From Methylobacterium sp. (GTDB lineage: Bacteria > Pseudomonadota > Alphaproteobacteria > Rhizobiales > Beijerinckiaceae), in assembly GCA_020253445.1 (NCBI GenBank), contig JADCBP010000006.1:1-64000 (forward strand): a stretch of DNA of 64,000 bases, given 5' to 3'. Positions 19,970-28,772 of this stretch are shown in pieces (the first letter of the stretch is position 1; each line of letters opens with the position of its first letter). The notes below the pieces were generated by a model that was not told the origin of the DNA, made no database searches, and saw nothing but the letters and a program-made list of their open reading frames with translations. Position numbers and translations under genes: made by a program.

Positions 19970-21698
19970 TCCGGCTCTCCCCCCCGTGATGAACCGCGCC
20001 GCCGCCGGCGTCGATTTCGACAGCGCGGAAGCGCGTGCGCGCCTCAAGAAGCGTTATCGCGCCGAAGCGCGGTTCAAGGCGCTGGGCCTCCTGGCGGTGC
20101 TGGTGACGGCGGCCTTCCTGGGCTTCCTTCTGGTCGATATCCTGCGCAAGGGCATCCCCTCGTTCTTCGAGTACCGCGCCACGCTGCAGATCACGTTCGA
20201 CCCGGCGGTCGTCGATCCGAAAGGCACGCGTGATGTCGCGGATCTGCGCGGCGCCGATTACCAGGCGCTGGTGCGCGCGGCCCTGCAGGCGCAATTCCCG
20301 GAAGCCACGGATCGCCGCGCGCGCCGCGCGCTCGACAGCATGATCTCCTCCGGCGCCGTGGATGATCTGCGCAAGGCGGTGCTCGCCGATCCCGGCATCA
20401 TCGGCCAGACGCGCGTGATGCCGCTGCTGCTCGCGTCGGATGCCGATCTGTTCCTGCGCCAGCGCGAGACGCTGATCACGCGCCTCAAGGGGAGCGGGCC
20501 GTTGCAAGTGCAAGGCGAGGGTTCCAACATCACCCTGCGCAATGGCGGGGCGGCCTTCCGGGTCGCGCTGGCCGGGACCAAGTCTTTCCTTGCCGAACGC
20601 CGTCGTGCTCTGCTCGCTGAACTTGCGACCCTGCCGCCGGCTGGCGGCAATGCCAGCGTGGACGCCAAGCGCAACGAACTCGAACAGGCGGCTAACGCCA
20701 TCCAGGCGCGCATCACCGACGCGAATGCGCCCGAAACGCTGACGGATCGCGAGCCGAGCCTGCTCGTATCCATCGGCGGCGGCATCCTGAAAATCACGGA
20801 GATCGGCCCGAATGATGCGAAGGCGACAACCCTTGTCGCGCCGAGGCCCGGCTCGCTCATCACGGATTGGTCGGTGCTGACCCTGCGCGTTCCGGAGACG
20901 AACCGCCGCGTGAATGATGCCGTGAGCGCCTGGCTCGAAACCCTCGCGCAGCGCGGCATGACCGAAAAAGCCTTCAATGCGCGCTTCTTCACGAATGGCG
21001 ACAGCCGCGAGCCGGAACTCGCGGGCATTCGCGGCGCGCTGATCGGCTCGGCGCTCACCTTGCTCGTCACGCTGCTGCTCTGCGTGCCGATCGGTGTCGC
21101 GGCGGCGATCTATCTCGAGGAATTCGCCCCGAAGAACCGTTTCACGGATCTTCTGGAAGTGAACATCAACAACCTCGCCGCCGTGCCCTCCATCGTGTTC
21201 GGCCTGCTGGGTCTCGCGGTGTTCCTCAATGCCTTCAACCTGCCGCGCTCGGCACCGCTGGTGGGTGGTCTGGTGCTGGCGCTGCTTGTGCTTCCCACCA
21301 TCATCATCGCGAGCCGCGCGGCACTGAAGGCCGTGCCGCCCTCCATCAAGGAGGCCGCGCTCGGCATCGGTGCCTCTCATCAGCAGGCGGTGTTCCACCA
21401 TGTGCTGCCGCTCGCCATGCCCGGCATCATGACCGGCACCATCATCGGCATGGCGCATGCGCTGGGCGAGACCGCGCCGCTGCTGATGATCGGCATGGTG
21501 GCCTTCATCGTCGATATTCCCGGCGCGATCACCGAGGCCGCAACGGTCCTGCCGGTGCAGATCTTCCTGTGGTCCGATCTGCCGGAACTCGCCTTCCAGT
21601 CCCGCACGGCGGGCGCGATCATCGTGCTCTTGGGCTTCCTGCTCGTGATGAACGCGGCGGCGGTCATCCTGCGGCGGATGTTCGAGCGCCGCTGGTAA
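19962..21698 (+). CDS. pstA: Phosphate ABC transporter permease PstA with long N-terminal domain (DUF3333 type)
   Basis: Second phosphate permease, 578 residues. After one membrane helix (about 38-60) there is a large region of about 290 residues, predicted to lie in the periplasm, corresponding to the DUF3333-type N-terminal domain found in alphaproteobacterial PstA. The permease core (about 345-578) has the coupling motif [20 protein letters not shown] and the helix [11 protein letters not shown]. The ATG at 19962 overlaps the pstC stop (ATGACTGA) and is preferred over an upstream TTG. PstC and PstA together form the channel served by PstB. Confidence 0.9.
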   Translation: MTDPALPPVMNRAAAGVDFDSAEARARLKKRYRAEARFKALGLLAVLVTAAFLGFLLVDILRKGIPSFFEYRATLQITFDPAVVDPKGTRDVADLRGADYQALVRAALQAQFPEATDRRARRALDSMISSGAVDDLRKAVLADPGIIGQTRVMPLLLASDADLFLRQRETLITRLKGSGPLQVQGEGSNITLRNGGAAFRVALAGTKSFLAERRRALLAELATLPPAGGNASVDAKRNELEQAANAIQARITDANAPETLTDREPSLLVSIGGGILKITEIGPNDAKATTLVAPRPGSLITDWSVLTLRVPETNRRVNDAVSAWLETLAQRGMTEKAFNARFFTNGDSREPELAGIRGALIGSALTLLVTLLLCVPIGVAAAIYLEEFAPKNRFTDLLEVNINNLAAVPSIVFGLLGLAVFLNAFNLPRSAPLVGGLVLALLVLPTIIIASRAALKAVPPSIKEAALGIGASHQQAVFHHVLPLAMPGIMTGTIIGMAHALGETAPLLMIGMVAFIVDIPGAITEAATVLPVQIFLWSDLPELAFQSRTAGAIIVLLGFLLVMNAAAVILRRMFERRW

Positions 21699-21735
21699 GC
21701 CGGCCTTTCCCCTTTTCGCGTTTCGAGGACGCCCC

Positions 21736-22542
21736 ATGAACGAGACAGCCAACCCTCCAGCCACGCCCGAGACAAGCGAAGGCCCGCGGGCAAAGATCAC
21801 CGCGCGCAACGTCAACGTCCATTACGGCGACAAGCACGCGCTGAAGGACGTGTCGGTCGATGTGCCGGAAAAGGGCGTGATGGCGTTCATCGGCCCTTCG
21901 GGCTGCGGCAAATCCACCTTCCTGCGCTGCATCAACCGCATGAACGACACGATCCCCATTTGCCGGGTCACGGGTGACCTGCGCATGGATGGCCGCGACA
22001 TCTACGAGCCCGGCCTCGACCCCGTGCTTCTGCGCGCGCGGGTGGGCATGGTGTTCCAGAAGCCGAACCCCTTCCCGAAATCCATCTACGAGAACGTCGC
22101 CTATGGACCGCGCCTGCACGGTCTTGCGCGGGACAGGACCGAACTCGACGAGATCGTCCTCGGCGCGCTCAAGAAGGCGAGCCTCTTCGACGAGGTGAAG
22201 GACCGTCTGAAGGACAGCGGCACCTCGCTCTCCGGCGGCCAGCAGCAGCGCCTCTGCATTGCCCGCGCCATCGCCGTGCGGCCCGAAGTGATCCTCATGG
22301 ACGAACCCTGCTCGGCGCTCGACCCGATCGCCACGGCGAAGATCGAGGAACTGATCGACGAGCTGCGCTCGAACTTCACTATCGTCATCGTCACGCATTC
22401 GATGCAGCAGGCCGCGCGCGTCTCGCAGCGCACGGCCTTCTTCCATCTTGGCAAGCTGATCGAGGACGGTGTGACCGACCAGATCTTCATGAACCCGCGC
22501 CAGGAACTGACGCGCAACTACATCACCGGCCGCTTCGGCTGA
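21736..22542 (+). CDS. pstB: Phosphate ABC transporter ATP-binding protein PstB
   Basis: Cytoplasmic ATPase of the phosphate importer, 268 residues. Walker A is GPSGCGKST, the Q-loop follows in [22 protein letters not shown] (quoted in part), the ABC signature is [14 protein letters not shown], Walker B is [12 protein letters not shown], and the switch His is in VTHSMQQA. The PstB-specific stretch [11 protein letters not shown] is present. A short N-terminal tail (about 20 residues, Pro/Thr-rich) precedes the core. It lies 37 bases after pstA and 17 before phoU. PstB also takes part in phosphate signalling to PhoR through PhoU. Confidence 0.95.
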   Translation: MNETANPPATPETSEGPRAKITARNVNVHYGDKHALKDVSVDVPEKGVMAFIGPSGCGKSTFLRCINRMNDTIPICRVTGDLRMDGRDIYEPGLDPVLLRARVGMVFQKPNPFPKSIYENVAYGPRLHGLARDRTELDEIVLGALKKASLFDEVKDRLKDSGTSLSGGQQQRLCIARAIAVRPEVILMDEPCSALDPIATAKIEELIDELRSNFTIVIVTHSMQQAARVSQRTAFFHLGKLIEDGVTDQIFMNPRQELTRNYITGRFG

Positions 22543-22559
22543 TCGGACGGGAGAGCCCC

Positions 22560-23273
22560 ATGACCAATCACACTGTCAAGGCGTTCGACGAGGAGCTTGG
22601 CGTCCTCTCGCGCAAGATCAACGAAATGGGCGGCATTGCCGAGGCGATGCTGGTCGAATCCATCGATGCGCTCGTGAAGGGCGACAAGACCCGCGCCGAG
22701 GCCGTGGTGCAGCGCGACAAGGCCCTCGATGCCCTCCAGCAGGAGATCGAGGATCTCGCGGTGGTCTTCATCGCGAAGCGCCAGCCCATGGCCAATGACT
22801 TGCGCGCCGTGATGGGCACGGTGCGCATCGCCGGGGACATCGAGCGCATCGGCGATCTGTTCAAGAACATCGGCAAGCGTGTCCGCGCCATGGATTCGAC
22901 CATGATCGGCACGCGCACGCTTTCCGGCATCCAGAACATGGCGCGCATGGTGCAGGAGCAATTGAAGCTCGTGCTGGACAGCTATTCCCAGAACCGGCCG
23001 GATCTCGCCCGCGAGGTCTGGCTGCGGGATGGCGAGATCGATGCGCTGCATAACTCGCTGTTCCGTGAATTGCTGACCTACATGATGGAAGACCCCCGCG
23101 CTATCACCTATTGCGCGCATCTCCTGTTCATCGCCAAGAACGTGGAGCGCGTGGGCGACCATGCCACCAACATTGCCGAGACCGTGCACCTGGTCGAGAC
23201 CGGCGAGCCGCTGGCGGGGCCACGCCCCAAGGCGGAGGATACGCATTATACCAAGGGCCTGAAGGCGGAGTGA
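22560..23273 (+). CDS. phoU: Phosphate signalling regulator PhoU
   Basis: Cytoplasmic six-helix protein of 237 residues made of two PhoU repeats. Each repeat has the metal-binding E/DxxxD pattern, seen in RIAGDIERIGDLFKNIGKR (first) and FIAKNVERVGDHATNIAE (second). PhoU links the Pst transporter to PhoR so that PhoR acts as a phosphatase when phosphate is plentiful. It sits 17 bases after pstB and 4 bases before phoB, clearly in one operon. The C-terminal tail of about 20 residues is poorly conserved. Confidence 0.94.
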   Translation: MTNHTVKAFDEELGVLSRKINEMGGIAEAMLVESIDALVKGDKTRAEAVVQRDKALDALQQEIEDLAVVFIAKRQPMANDLRAVMGTVRIAGDIERIGDLFKNIGKRVRAMDSTMIGTRTLSGIQNMARMVQEQLKLVLDSYSQNRPDLAREVWLRDGEIDALHNSLFRELLTYMMEDPRAITYCAHLLFIAKNVERVGDHATNIAETVHLVETGEPLAGPRPKAEDTHYTKGLKAE

Positions 23274-23277
23274 CGCC

Positions 23278-23973
23278 ATGACCCTGCGCGTGCTGATCGC
23301 CGAGGACGAAGAGGCGCTGGCGGTTCTCCTGCGCTACAATCTTGAGGCAGAAGGCTTCGTCGTGGAGCATGTGGCGCGCGGCGACGAAGCCGATCTGCGT
23401 CTCAAGGAAGACCCGCCGGATCTTCTCCTGCTCGACTGGATGATGCCCGGACTCTCGGGCATCGAGATCTGCCGCAGGCTGCGCGCCCGCAAGGAAACCG
23501 CGCGGCTGCCGGTCATCATGCTCACCGCGCGCGGCGAGGAACCTGATCGCGTCCGCGGCCTCGAAACGGGTGCGGACGATTATATCGTGAAGCCCTTCTC
23601 CGTGCCGGAGCTGATGGCGCGGGTGAACGCGCTTCTGCGTCGCACCAAGCCGGATCATCTCTCGGATCGGCTGGAACTCGGCGATCTGCTGGTGGATCGC
23701 CGCGCGAAACGCGTGCATCGCGCCGGGAAGGAACTGCATCTCGGGCCCACCGAATTCCGCCTGCTGGAATTCCTGATGCAGAATCCGGGGCGGGTCTATT
23801 CGCGCAGCCAGCTGCTCGACGGCGTCTGGGGCCGCGACACCTATATCGACGAGCGCACGGTGGATGTGCATGTCGGTCGCCTGCGGAAAGCCGTGACGCG
23901 ACGGGGCCAGAAGGACCCGATCCGCACCGTGCGCGGCACGGGTTACGCCTTCGACGAGACCTTCGGCGGATAG
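23278..23973 (+). CDS. phoB: Phosphate-regulon response regulator PhoB
   Basis: OmpR/PhoB-type regulator of 231 residues. The receiver domain (1-120) has acidic residues AEDEEALAV, phospho-acceptor Asp in LLLDWMMPGLSG, Thr in MLTARGEE and Lys in YIVKPFSVPEL. The winged-helix domain (about 130-228) has GPTEFRLLEFLMQNPGRVYSR, shown only in part here, and recognition helix DERTVDVHVGRLRKAV. It binds Pho boxes such as the one at 17346-17363, giving autoregulation because phoB is the last gene behind that box. It converges on gcrA; the 63-base gap has only a weak AAGGGG/CCCCTT hairpin (about 23991-24011). Confidence 0.94.
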   Translation: MTLRVLIAEDEEALAVLLRYNLEAEGFVVEHVARGDEADLRLKEDPPDLLLLDWMMPGLSGIEICRRLRARKETARLPVIMLTARGEEPDRVRGLETGADDYIVKPFSVPELMARVNALLRRTKPDHLSDRLELGDLLVDRRAKRVHRAGKELHLGPTEFRLLEFLMQNPGRVYSRSQLLDGVWGRDTYIDERTVDVHVGRLRKAVTRRGQKDPIRTVRGTGYAFDETFGG

Positions 23974-24036
23974 AGCTTCCTGCGACAAGGAAGGGGGCTT
24001 GCGCTCCCCTTTGAAATTCCAGCGATGTCGCGCGCT

Positions 24037-24522
24037 TCAGCCCGAGCGGCGGCGATCGTTCTGCGGCTGGTAGGCGATGCGGCAATGCGCGTCGCAATAG
24101 ACCTTGCCCATGCCCGAATCCGCGCCGCAATAGGCGAAACCACCATCCAGCGGATCGCCCATCGGCCATTTGCACAGGCCTTCGCGCAGCTCCATGATCG
24201 AGATGCGCCGCGAGAGCGGGATCATCAGCACCTCGGCCGGCTTCCGGATCACCTCCACCTCGGTCTCGACCATCTCGATCACCGCGAGATTGCCGCGCGT
24301 GGTGGCGACGGGAATGCGCGCCTGCTTCACGGTGGTCTTCACCCGCGGACGGGCTACCGTCGCCGGCTTCGATTTGGCGCGGCCGGAAAGGCCGAGGCGA
24401 TGCACCTTGCCGATGACCGCATTGCGCGTGACACCGCCGAGTTCCGCCGCGATCTGGCTGGCACTCAACCCGTCCGACCACAGCTTCTTCAGCCGTTCGA
24501 TCCGACCGTCATCCCAGGACAT
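24037..24522 (-). CDS. gcrA: GcrA cell-cycle regulator
   Basis: Alphaproteobacterial regulator that binds sigma-70 RNA polymerase and activates promoters bearing methylated GANTC sites set by CcrM. 161 residues. The N-terminal helix-turn-helix begins MSWDDGRIERLKKLWSDG and continues SASQIAAELGGVTRNAVIGK, a strong family signature. A variable linker follows, and the C-terminal sigma-contact domain contains LREGLCKWPMGDP and a Cys/His-rich end (FAYCGADSGMGKVYCDAHC). The ATG at 24522 is preceded by GGAGG; longer frames upstream are non-coding. It converges with phoB. Confidence 0.94.
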   Translation of the reverse strand: MSWDDGRIERLKKLWSDGLSASQIAAELGGVTRNAVIGKVHRLGLSGRAKSKPATVARPRVKTTVKQARIPVATTRGNLAVIEMVETEVEVIRKPAEVLMIPLSRRISIMELREGLCKWPMGDPLDGGFAYCGADSGMGKVYCDAHCRIAYQPQNDRRRSG

Positions 24523-24965
24523 CCATGCCTCCTCGCCTTCCAGGGCGAATCCTCCGCCGACCTCGCGCATGCCGCCTTGCGAGGTGACGAAAACTCCGCC
24601 TGAACGTGACTGATACTCGTGAACCCGATGGGGCATGGGCCGTTCAGAACGCCCCGCTCTCCCCATCAGTCGTTGACAACACCCTAGACGCTTCCGGGTC
24701 CCCTTGTTGAGCACCTGAAGGCAGAACTTCTCCGTTTTCAACAGCGATCTGGTGCGGCGGGAACATCAGCCCCGCCTCTCCATGCCGGCAGGATGCCATG
24801 AGCGGGACGGCGGAAAGCTCAGCGTTATGGGGGCGAATCTTGACTTTTCTAGGGAAATCGCTGAGACAGGCTCAGAGGAAAGCCGCCCGAGCCGGGCGGC
24901 GTTCTTTTTTCGCACAAGCCTCCCGACATCAACTTCAGGAGAGAGGACCTCCGGTCAGGATCGCC
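24523..24965. promoter_or_regulatory. Divergent leader region between gcrA and argD
   Basis: This 443-base region has no convincing protein-coding gene. It must carry the gcrA promoter on the minus strand and the argD promoter on the plus strand. A TTGACA-like hexamer occurs at 24672-24677. The most striking element is the intrinsic terminator at 24882-24910, listed separately, which has no plus-strand gene in front of it. The part from about 24680 to 24880 is therefore likely a transcribed leader or a small RNA. Confidence 0.45.
24882..24910 (+). terminator. Intrinsic terminator in front of argD (attenuator or small-RNA end)
   Basis: A perfect 8-bp stem, GCCGCCCG and CGGGCGGC, around an AGC loop is followed by GTTCTTTTTT, a textbook Rho-independent terminator on the plus strand. 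It lies 55 bases upstream of the argD start. No plus-strand gene precedes it after the divergent gcrA gene, so it either ends a non-coding RNA or attenuates argD transcription. Confidence 0.8.
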
Positions 24966-26210
24966 ATGAACACTTCCCTCGAAAACGCCCCGGGTGGCGT
25001 CCCCAAGGTCGAACCGAACACGCAATCGGCATTGCTGCCGACCTATGCGCGCGCGGAACTGGCCTTCGAGCGAGGGAACGGAGCGTGGCTGACTGCGACC
25101 GATGGTCGACGCTTCCTCGACTTTGCGGCGGGCATCGCGGTGAATGTCGCGGGTCATGCGCATCCGCATCTCGTGAGCGCGCTGACCGAGCAGGCCGGCA
25201 AGCTCTGGCATGTCTCGAATATCTACCGGATTCCCGAAGGCGAGCGGCTCGCGAAGCGTTTGACGGAGCTCACCTTCGCGGATGTGGTTTTCTTCACCAA
25301 TTCCGGCGCGGAAGCGCTGGAATGCGCGATCAAGATGGCGCGGAAATACCATGCGGCGAACGGAAACCCCGAGCGCTATCGGCTCATCACCTTCGAGGGG
25401 GCTTTCCATGGCCGCACGCTCGCGACCATCGCGGCGGGCGGGCAGAAGAAGTATCTCGAAGGCTTCGGCCCGCCGGTCGAGGGCTTCGATCAGGTGGCAT
25501 TCGGGGATCACAAGGCGCTTGAAGCCGCCATCGGCCCCGAGACCGCCGGCATTCTGATCGAGCCGGTGCAGGGCGAGGGCGGTGTGCGCCCCGTGCCGCC
25601 GCAATGCATGCGGGGCTTGCGCGAACTCTGCGACAAGCACGGCATCCTGCTCGTGCTGGATGAAGTGCAGAGCGGGGTCGGCCGTTCGGGCAAGCTCTTC
25701 GCGCATGAATGGTCGGGCATCACGCCCGACATCATGGCTGTCGCGAAGGGCATCGGCGGCGGCTTCCCGATGGGCGCCTGCCTCGCCACGCGGGAAGCAG
25801 GCAAGGGCATGGTCGCCGGCACGCATGGCTCCACCTATGGCGGCAACCCGCTCGCCATGGCCGTGGGCAATGCGGTGCTCGATGTCGTCACCGCGCCTGG
25901 GTTCCTCGAGAATGTGCAGCATATGTCGCTGCGCCTCTCGCAGCGCCTCGCGGAGTTGAAGGATCGTTTCCCCGGCGTGATCGCCGAGGTGCGCGGCTCC
26001 GGCCTGCTGATGGGCCTCAAGATGCAGGTGCCGAACACGGAATTCGTGGCGGCCTTGCGCAACGAGGGCCTCCTGACCGTGGGCGCGGGCGACAACGTGG
26101 TGCGCCTGCTTCCGCCGCTCATCATCGGCGAGGAGGAAGTGCGATACGCGACCGAGGCCATCGAGCGCGCGGCCGCCACCTTTGCGCAGAAATCCAGCAA
26201 CGCGGCCTGA
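24966..26210 (+). CDS. argD: Acetylornithine aminotransferase ArgD
   Basis: PLP-dependent class-III aminotransferase that forms N-acetylornithine in arginine synthesis (and often succinyl-diaminopimelate in lysine synthesis). 414 residues. Typical segments: [36 protein letters not shown] for phosphate binding, [29 protein letters not shown] with the Asp that contacts the PLP ring nitrogen, and [14 protein letters not shown] with the Schiff-base lysine. The ATG at 24966 has AGGA about 7 bases upstream; the frame extends upstream but through the terminator, so longer starts are rejected. Followed by argF after 60 bases that include a short GGGGG/CCCCC hairpin (26241-26255). Confidence 0.93.
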   Translation: MNTSLENAPGGVPKVEPNTQSALLPTYARAELAFERGNGAWLTATDGRRFLDFAAGIAVNVAGHAHPHLVSALTEQAGKLWHVSNIYRIPEGERLAKRLTELTFADVVFFTNSGAEALECAIKMARKYHAANGNPERYRLITFEGAFHGRTLATIAAGGQKKYLEGFGPPVEGFDQVAFGDHKALEAAIGPETAGILIEPVQGEGGVRPVPPQCMRGLRELCDKHGILLVLDEVQSGVGRSGKLFAHEWSGITPDIMAVAKGIGGGFPMGACLATREAGKGMVAGTHGSTYGGNPLAMAVGNAVLDVVTAPGFLENVQHMSLRLSQRLAELKDRFPGVIAEVRGSGLLMGLKMQVPNTEFVAALRNEGLLTVGAGDNVVRLLPPLIIGEEEVRYATEAIERAAATFAQKSSNAA

Positions 26211-26270
26211 GGGCTGGCGTCCGGGCCTCCGTCATCATGCGGGGGCCGATCCCCCCTTTCTCGTGATCCC

Positions 26271-27212
26271 ATGACACAAACCAAGCTTCCTTCCGGCTTC
26301 CGGCATTTCATTGATCTTTCCGATCTCGATTCGAGCACCATCCGCGCGCTTGTGGAGCAGGCCAAGGCCCTGAAGGCCCGTCGCCGCAACCCGCGTGACA
26401 GTGACAAGATCCTCAAGGGCCGGAAGATCGCGATGATCTTCGAGCAGCCCTCCTTGCGCACGCGCATGAGCTTCGATGTGGGGATCCGTGAACTCGGCGG
26501 GCAGTCCATCATGGTCACGGGCAAGGAGATCGAACTCGGCGAGCGCGAGACCATCGCCGATACCGCCCGCGTGCTCTCCCGCTATGTCGATGGTATCATG
26601 ATCCGCATTCTCAGCCACGCCCAGCTGAAGGAACTCGCGGAACACGCGACCGTGCCCGTGATCAACGGGCTCACGAAGACCTCGCATCCCTGCCAGGTTC
26701 TGGCGGATGTGCTGACCTTCGAGGAGCATCGCGGGCCGATTGCCGGGCGCATGATCGCCTGGACGGGCGACATGAACAACGTGCTGCGCTCGTGGATTCA
26801 CGCCGCGGCGCGGCTCGGTTTTTCGATGCGGATCGCAACCCCGGCCGAGCTTTCCCCGCCGGATGACCTGATCGAATGGGGCAGGGCCCATGGTGCCAAA
26901 CTCGCGCTCCTGCGCGATCCCGCCGAGGCGGTGAAGGGCGCGGATTGCGTTGTCACCGATAGCTGGGTGTCGCTGGGCGATACCGATGGCGGCCGCCGCC
27001 ATAACCTGCTGAAGCCCTATCAGGTGAACAGCCGCCTGATGGCAGAGGCGCCGGAGGCGGTCTTCATGCATTGCCTGCCGGCGAAACGCGGCGAGGAAGT
27101 CACCAACGAGGTGATCGACGGGCCGCAATCCGTGGTATTCGACGAGGCCGAGAACCGCCTGCATGCGCAGAAGAGCGTGCTCGCCTGGTGCTACGGCGCG
27201 AGCCTCGGCTGA
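26271..27212 (+). CDS. argF: Ornithine carbamoyltransferase ArgF
   Basis: Makes citrulline from ornithine and carbamoyl phosphate in arginine biosynthesis. 313 residues, the usual length. The carbamoyl-phosphate loop reads [14 protein letters not shown], a variant (SLRTR) of the common STRTR. Other active-site motifs are the HPCQ of [10 protein letters not shown], the ornithine-binding DSWVSLGD, and [11 protein letters not shown] with the catalytic cysteine. It is in the argD-argF-hslO operon; its stop overlaps the hslO start by one base. No nearby arginine-responsive operator could be identified by eye. Confidence 0.95.
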   Translation: MTQTKLPSGFRHFIDLSDLDSSTIRALVEQAKALKARRRNPRDSDKILKGRKIAMIFEQPSLRTRMSFDVGIRELGGQSIMVTGKEIELGERETIADTARVLSRYVDGIMIRILSHAQLKELAEHATVPVINGLTKTSHPCQVLADVLTFEEHRGPIAGRMIAWTGDMNNVLRSWIHAAARLGFSMRIATPAELSPPDDLIEWGRAHGAKLALLRDPAEAVKGADCVVTDSWVSLGDTDGGRRHNLLKPYQVNSRLMAEAPEAVFMHCLPAKRGEEVTNEVIDGPQSVVFDEAENRLHAQKSVLAWCYGASLG

Positions 27213-28210
27213 TGGGAGGAGAGGGCCAGCCCTTTTCCTTGCCGCTTGGCTCGGATGACATCGTCCTGCCCTTCCGGGTGGAGGCGCTGGATACGCGCGG
27301 CCGCTCGGTGCGCTTGGGCAAGGTGCTCGATGAAATCCTCGCGCGCCATGCCTACCCGCCGAAGGTAGAGCACCTTCTCGCGCAAGCCATCGCTCTGACG
27401 GCCTTGATGGGCTCTTCGCTGAAATTCGACGGCCGCTTCCAGTTGCAGACAAAGAGCGAAGGCCCGGTTTCCATGCTTGTCGTGGATTTCTCCACGCCCG
27501 CCGATATGCGCGCCTATGCGCGTTTCGATGCGGAAGCGGTGGAGAAGCTGCCGGCAAATGCCCGCGATGGGCAATTGCTCGGGCCGGGCTATCTCGGCTT
27601 CACCATCGAGCAGACAGCCTTGCAATCGCGCTATCAGGGCATTGTCAGCCTGGACGGGCAGGGGCTTGAAGCCGCCGCGATGCAGTATTTCCGGCAATCC
27701 GAGCAGATACCTTCCGTTGTCCGCCTCGCGGTGGCCGAGGAGCAGGTGATGATCGACGGTGCCCGTCGTCAGCGCTGGCGCGCGGGCGGCATTCTCGCCC
27801 AGTTCCTGCCGCAGGCACCGGAGCGGATGCGCGTGGCCGATCTCGATCCCGGCGATGCGCCGGCCGGCACGCCGAAGCACGAGGTGGCGGAGGATGATGC
27901 CTGGGTGGAGGCGCGGAGCCTGGTGGAAACCACCGAGGATCTCGAACTCGTGGACCCCGCGCTCGGCCTCGACCGGCTGCTCTATCGCCTCTTCAACGAG
28001 CGCGGCGTGACCGTCCAGAACCCGCTGGCGATCGCCGACCAGTGCCGCTGTTCGGAGGCGAAGATCCGCCAGATGCTCGCGCAATTCCCGCCCGAGGATC
28101 TCGCGGATATGCGCGAGGATGATGGGCAGATCGGCATCACCTGCGAATTCTGCTCGCGCAAATACCGGCTCGGAGCATTTTCAAGCGAGGTGGAAGCCGG
28201 TTCGCGTTGA
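27212..28210 (+). CDS. hslO: Redox-regulated holdase chaperone Hsp33
   Basis: Cytoplasmic chaperone activated by oxidative unfolding. 332 residues. The N-terminal core (about 16-190) has the expected LGKVLDEILARHAYPP and QTKSEGPVSMLVVDF stretches. The redox-switch zinc centre is CxC at residues 278 and 280 and CxxC at 311 and 314. ATG 27212 shares a base with the argF stop (TGATG). Unusually, the last 12 residues (321-332) and the stop codon are encoded by a degenerate copy of the dispersed palindromic repeat that also occurs after dcd, so the native C-terminus has been replaced or extended. Confidence 0.92.
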   Translation: MGGEGQPFSLPLGSDDIVLPFRVEALDTRGRSVRLGKVLDEILARHAYPPKVEHLLAQAIALTALMGSSLKFDGRFQLQTKSEGPVSMLVVDFSTPADMRAYARFDAEAVEKLPANARDGQLLGPGYLGFTIEQTALQSRYQGIVSLDGQGLEAAAMQYFRQSEQIPSVVRLAVAEEQVMIDGARRQRWRAGGILAQFLPQAPERMRVADLDPGDAPAGTPKHEVAEDDAWVEARSLVETTEDLELVDPALGLDRLLYRLFNERGVTVQNPLAIADQCRCSEAKIRQMLAQFPPEDLADMREDDGQIGITCEFCSRKYRLGAFSSEVEAGSR

Positions 28211-28218
28211 GAAATGCG
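28174..28218 (+). repeat. Dispersed Rhizobiales-type repeat, copy A (inside the 3' end of hslO)
   Basis: AGCATTTTCAAGCGAGGTGG followed by AAGCCGGTTCGCG and GAGAAATGCG. Compared with the copies at 29919 and 29982 it has a few substitutions, in the GAGG/GAAG, AAG/TTT and TTGAG/TAAAG positions. It overlaps the hslO coding end and supplies its stop codon. Confidence 0.85.
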
Positions 28219-28246
28219 ACCGGGAAAAATGCATGCCGCTCGCTTC

Positions 28247-28639
28247 CTAATGCATGACTCGCCGGGAATCCGGCATGTCCAGCGAGAAGGCGGGGATCTC
28301 GACCATCAGCCGGCGACCATCGCTCGCCACCATTTCGTAGCGGCCGACCATCATGCCTTGGCTGGTGGTGAGCGGGCAGCCGGACGAATAATTGAAGCTT
28401 TCGCCCGGTTTCAGGATCGGCTGTTCCCCCACCACGCCCGGACCGCGGACATGCTCCACGCGGCCATTGGCGTCGGTGATCTCCCAGTGGCGTGTGCGCA
28501 ACTGCACCGTGACCTCGCCGAGGTTGCGGATGCGGATGGCGTAGGACCAGAAAAAACTGCCTTCCTCCGGGTTCGACCGCTCCGGCTCGAATGCCGGGTG
28601 GACGATAACCTCGATGCCTTCGGTAACGGCGCGATACAC
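28247..28639 (-). CDS. apaG: ApaG family protein
   Basis: 130-residue single-domain beta-sandwich protein (fibronectin-III-like). ApaG (formerly CorD) is linked to cobalt/magnesium homeostasis and Ap4A metabolism; the biochemical role is not settled. Family-typical stretches are FFWSYAIRIRNLGEVTVQL, RTRHWEITDANGRVEHVRGP, GVVGEQPILKPGESFNYSSG and GMMVGRYEM. Length and the whole pattern match. It converges on hslO, with 36 bases between the stops, part of which is repeat copy A. An upstream region of about 130 bases separates it from dcd and likely holds both promoters. Confidence 0.93.
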   Translation of the reverse strand: MYRAVTEGIEVIVHPAFEPERSNPEEGSFFWSYAIRIRNLGEVTVQLRTRHWEITDANGRVEHVRGPGVVGEQPILKPGESFNYSSGCPLTTSQGMMVGRYEMVASDGRRLMVEIPAFSLDMPDSRRVMH

Positions 28640-28772
28640 CGCGTGAGCACTCCTCTCGATGCGGGCGAGGCTGCAGGATGGGGCCAGCCGCCGCGAAGGT
28701 CAATGAATTCCGTGGACAATCCCGGCCTCGGATTGCCGCGCAGGCGCGCATCCTCTAGCCGTTGAGGCCTTG

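Noticed and set aside
19938-21815. A 625-codon open frame on the minus strand
   Set aside because: It is antisense to pstA and shows only low-complexity, charged sequence.
23991-24012. Terminator between phoB and gcrA
   Set aside because: The AAGGGG/CCCCTT pairing has a 9-base loop and no T-run, so I only mention it under phoB.
24680-24965. A known riboswitch or the 4.5S/6S RNA upstream of argD
   Set aside because: I compared it by eye with the conserved cores of the signal-recognition RNA and common riboswitches and found no match; only the terminator is convincing.
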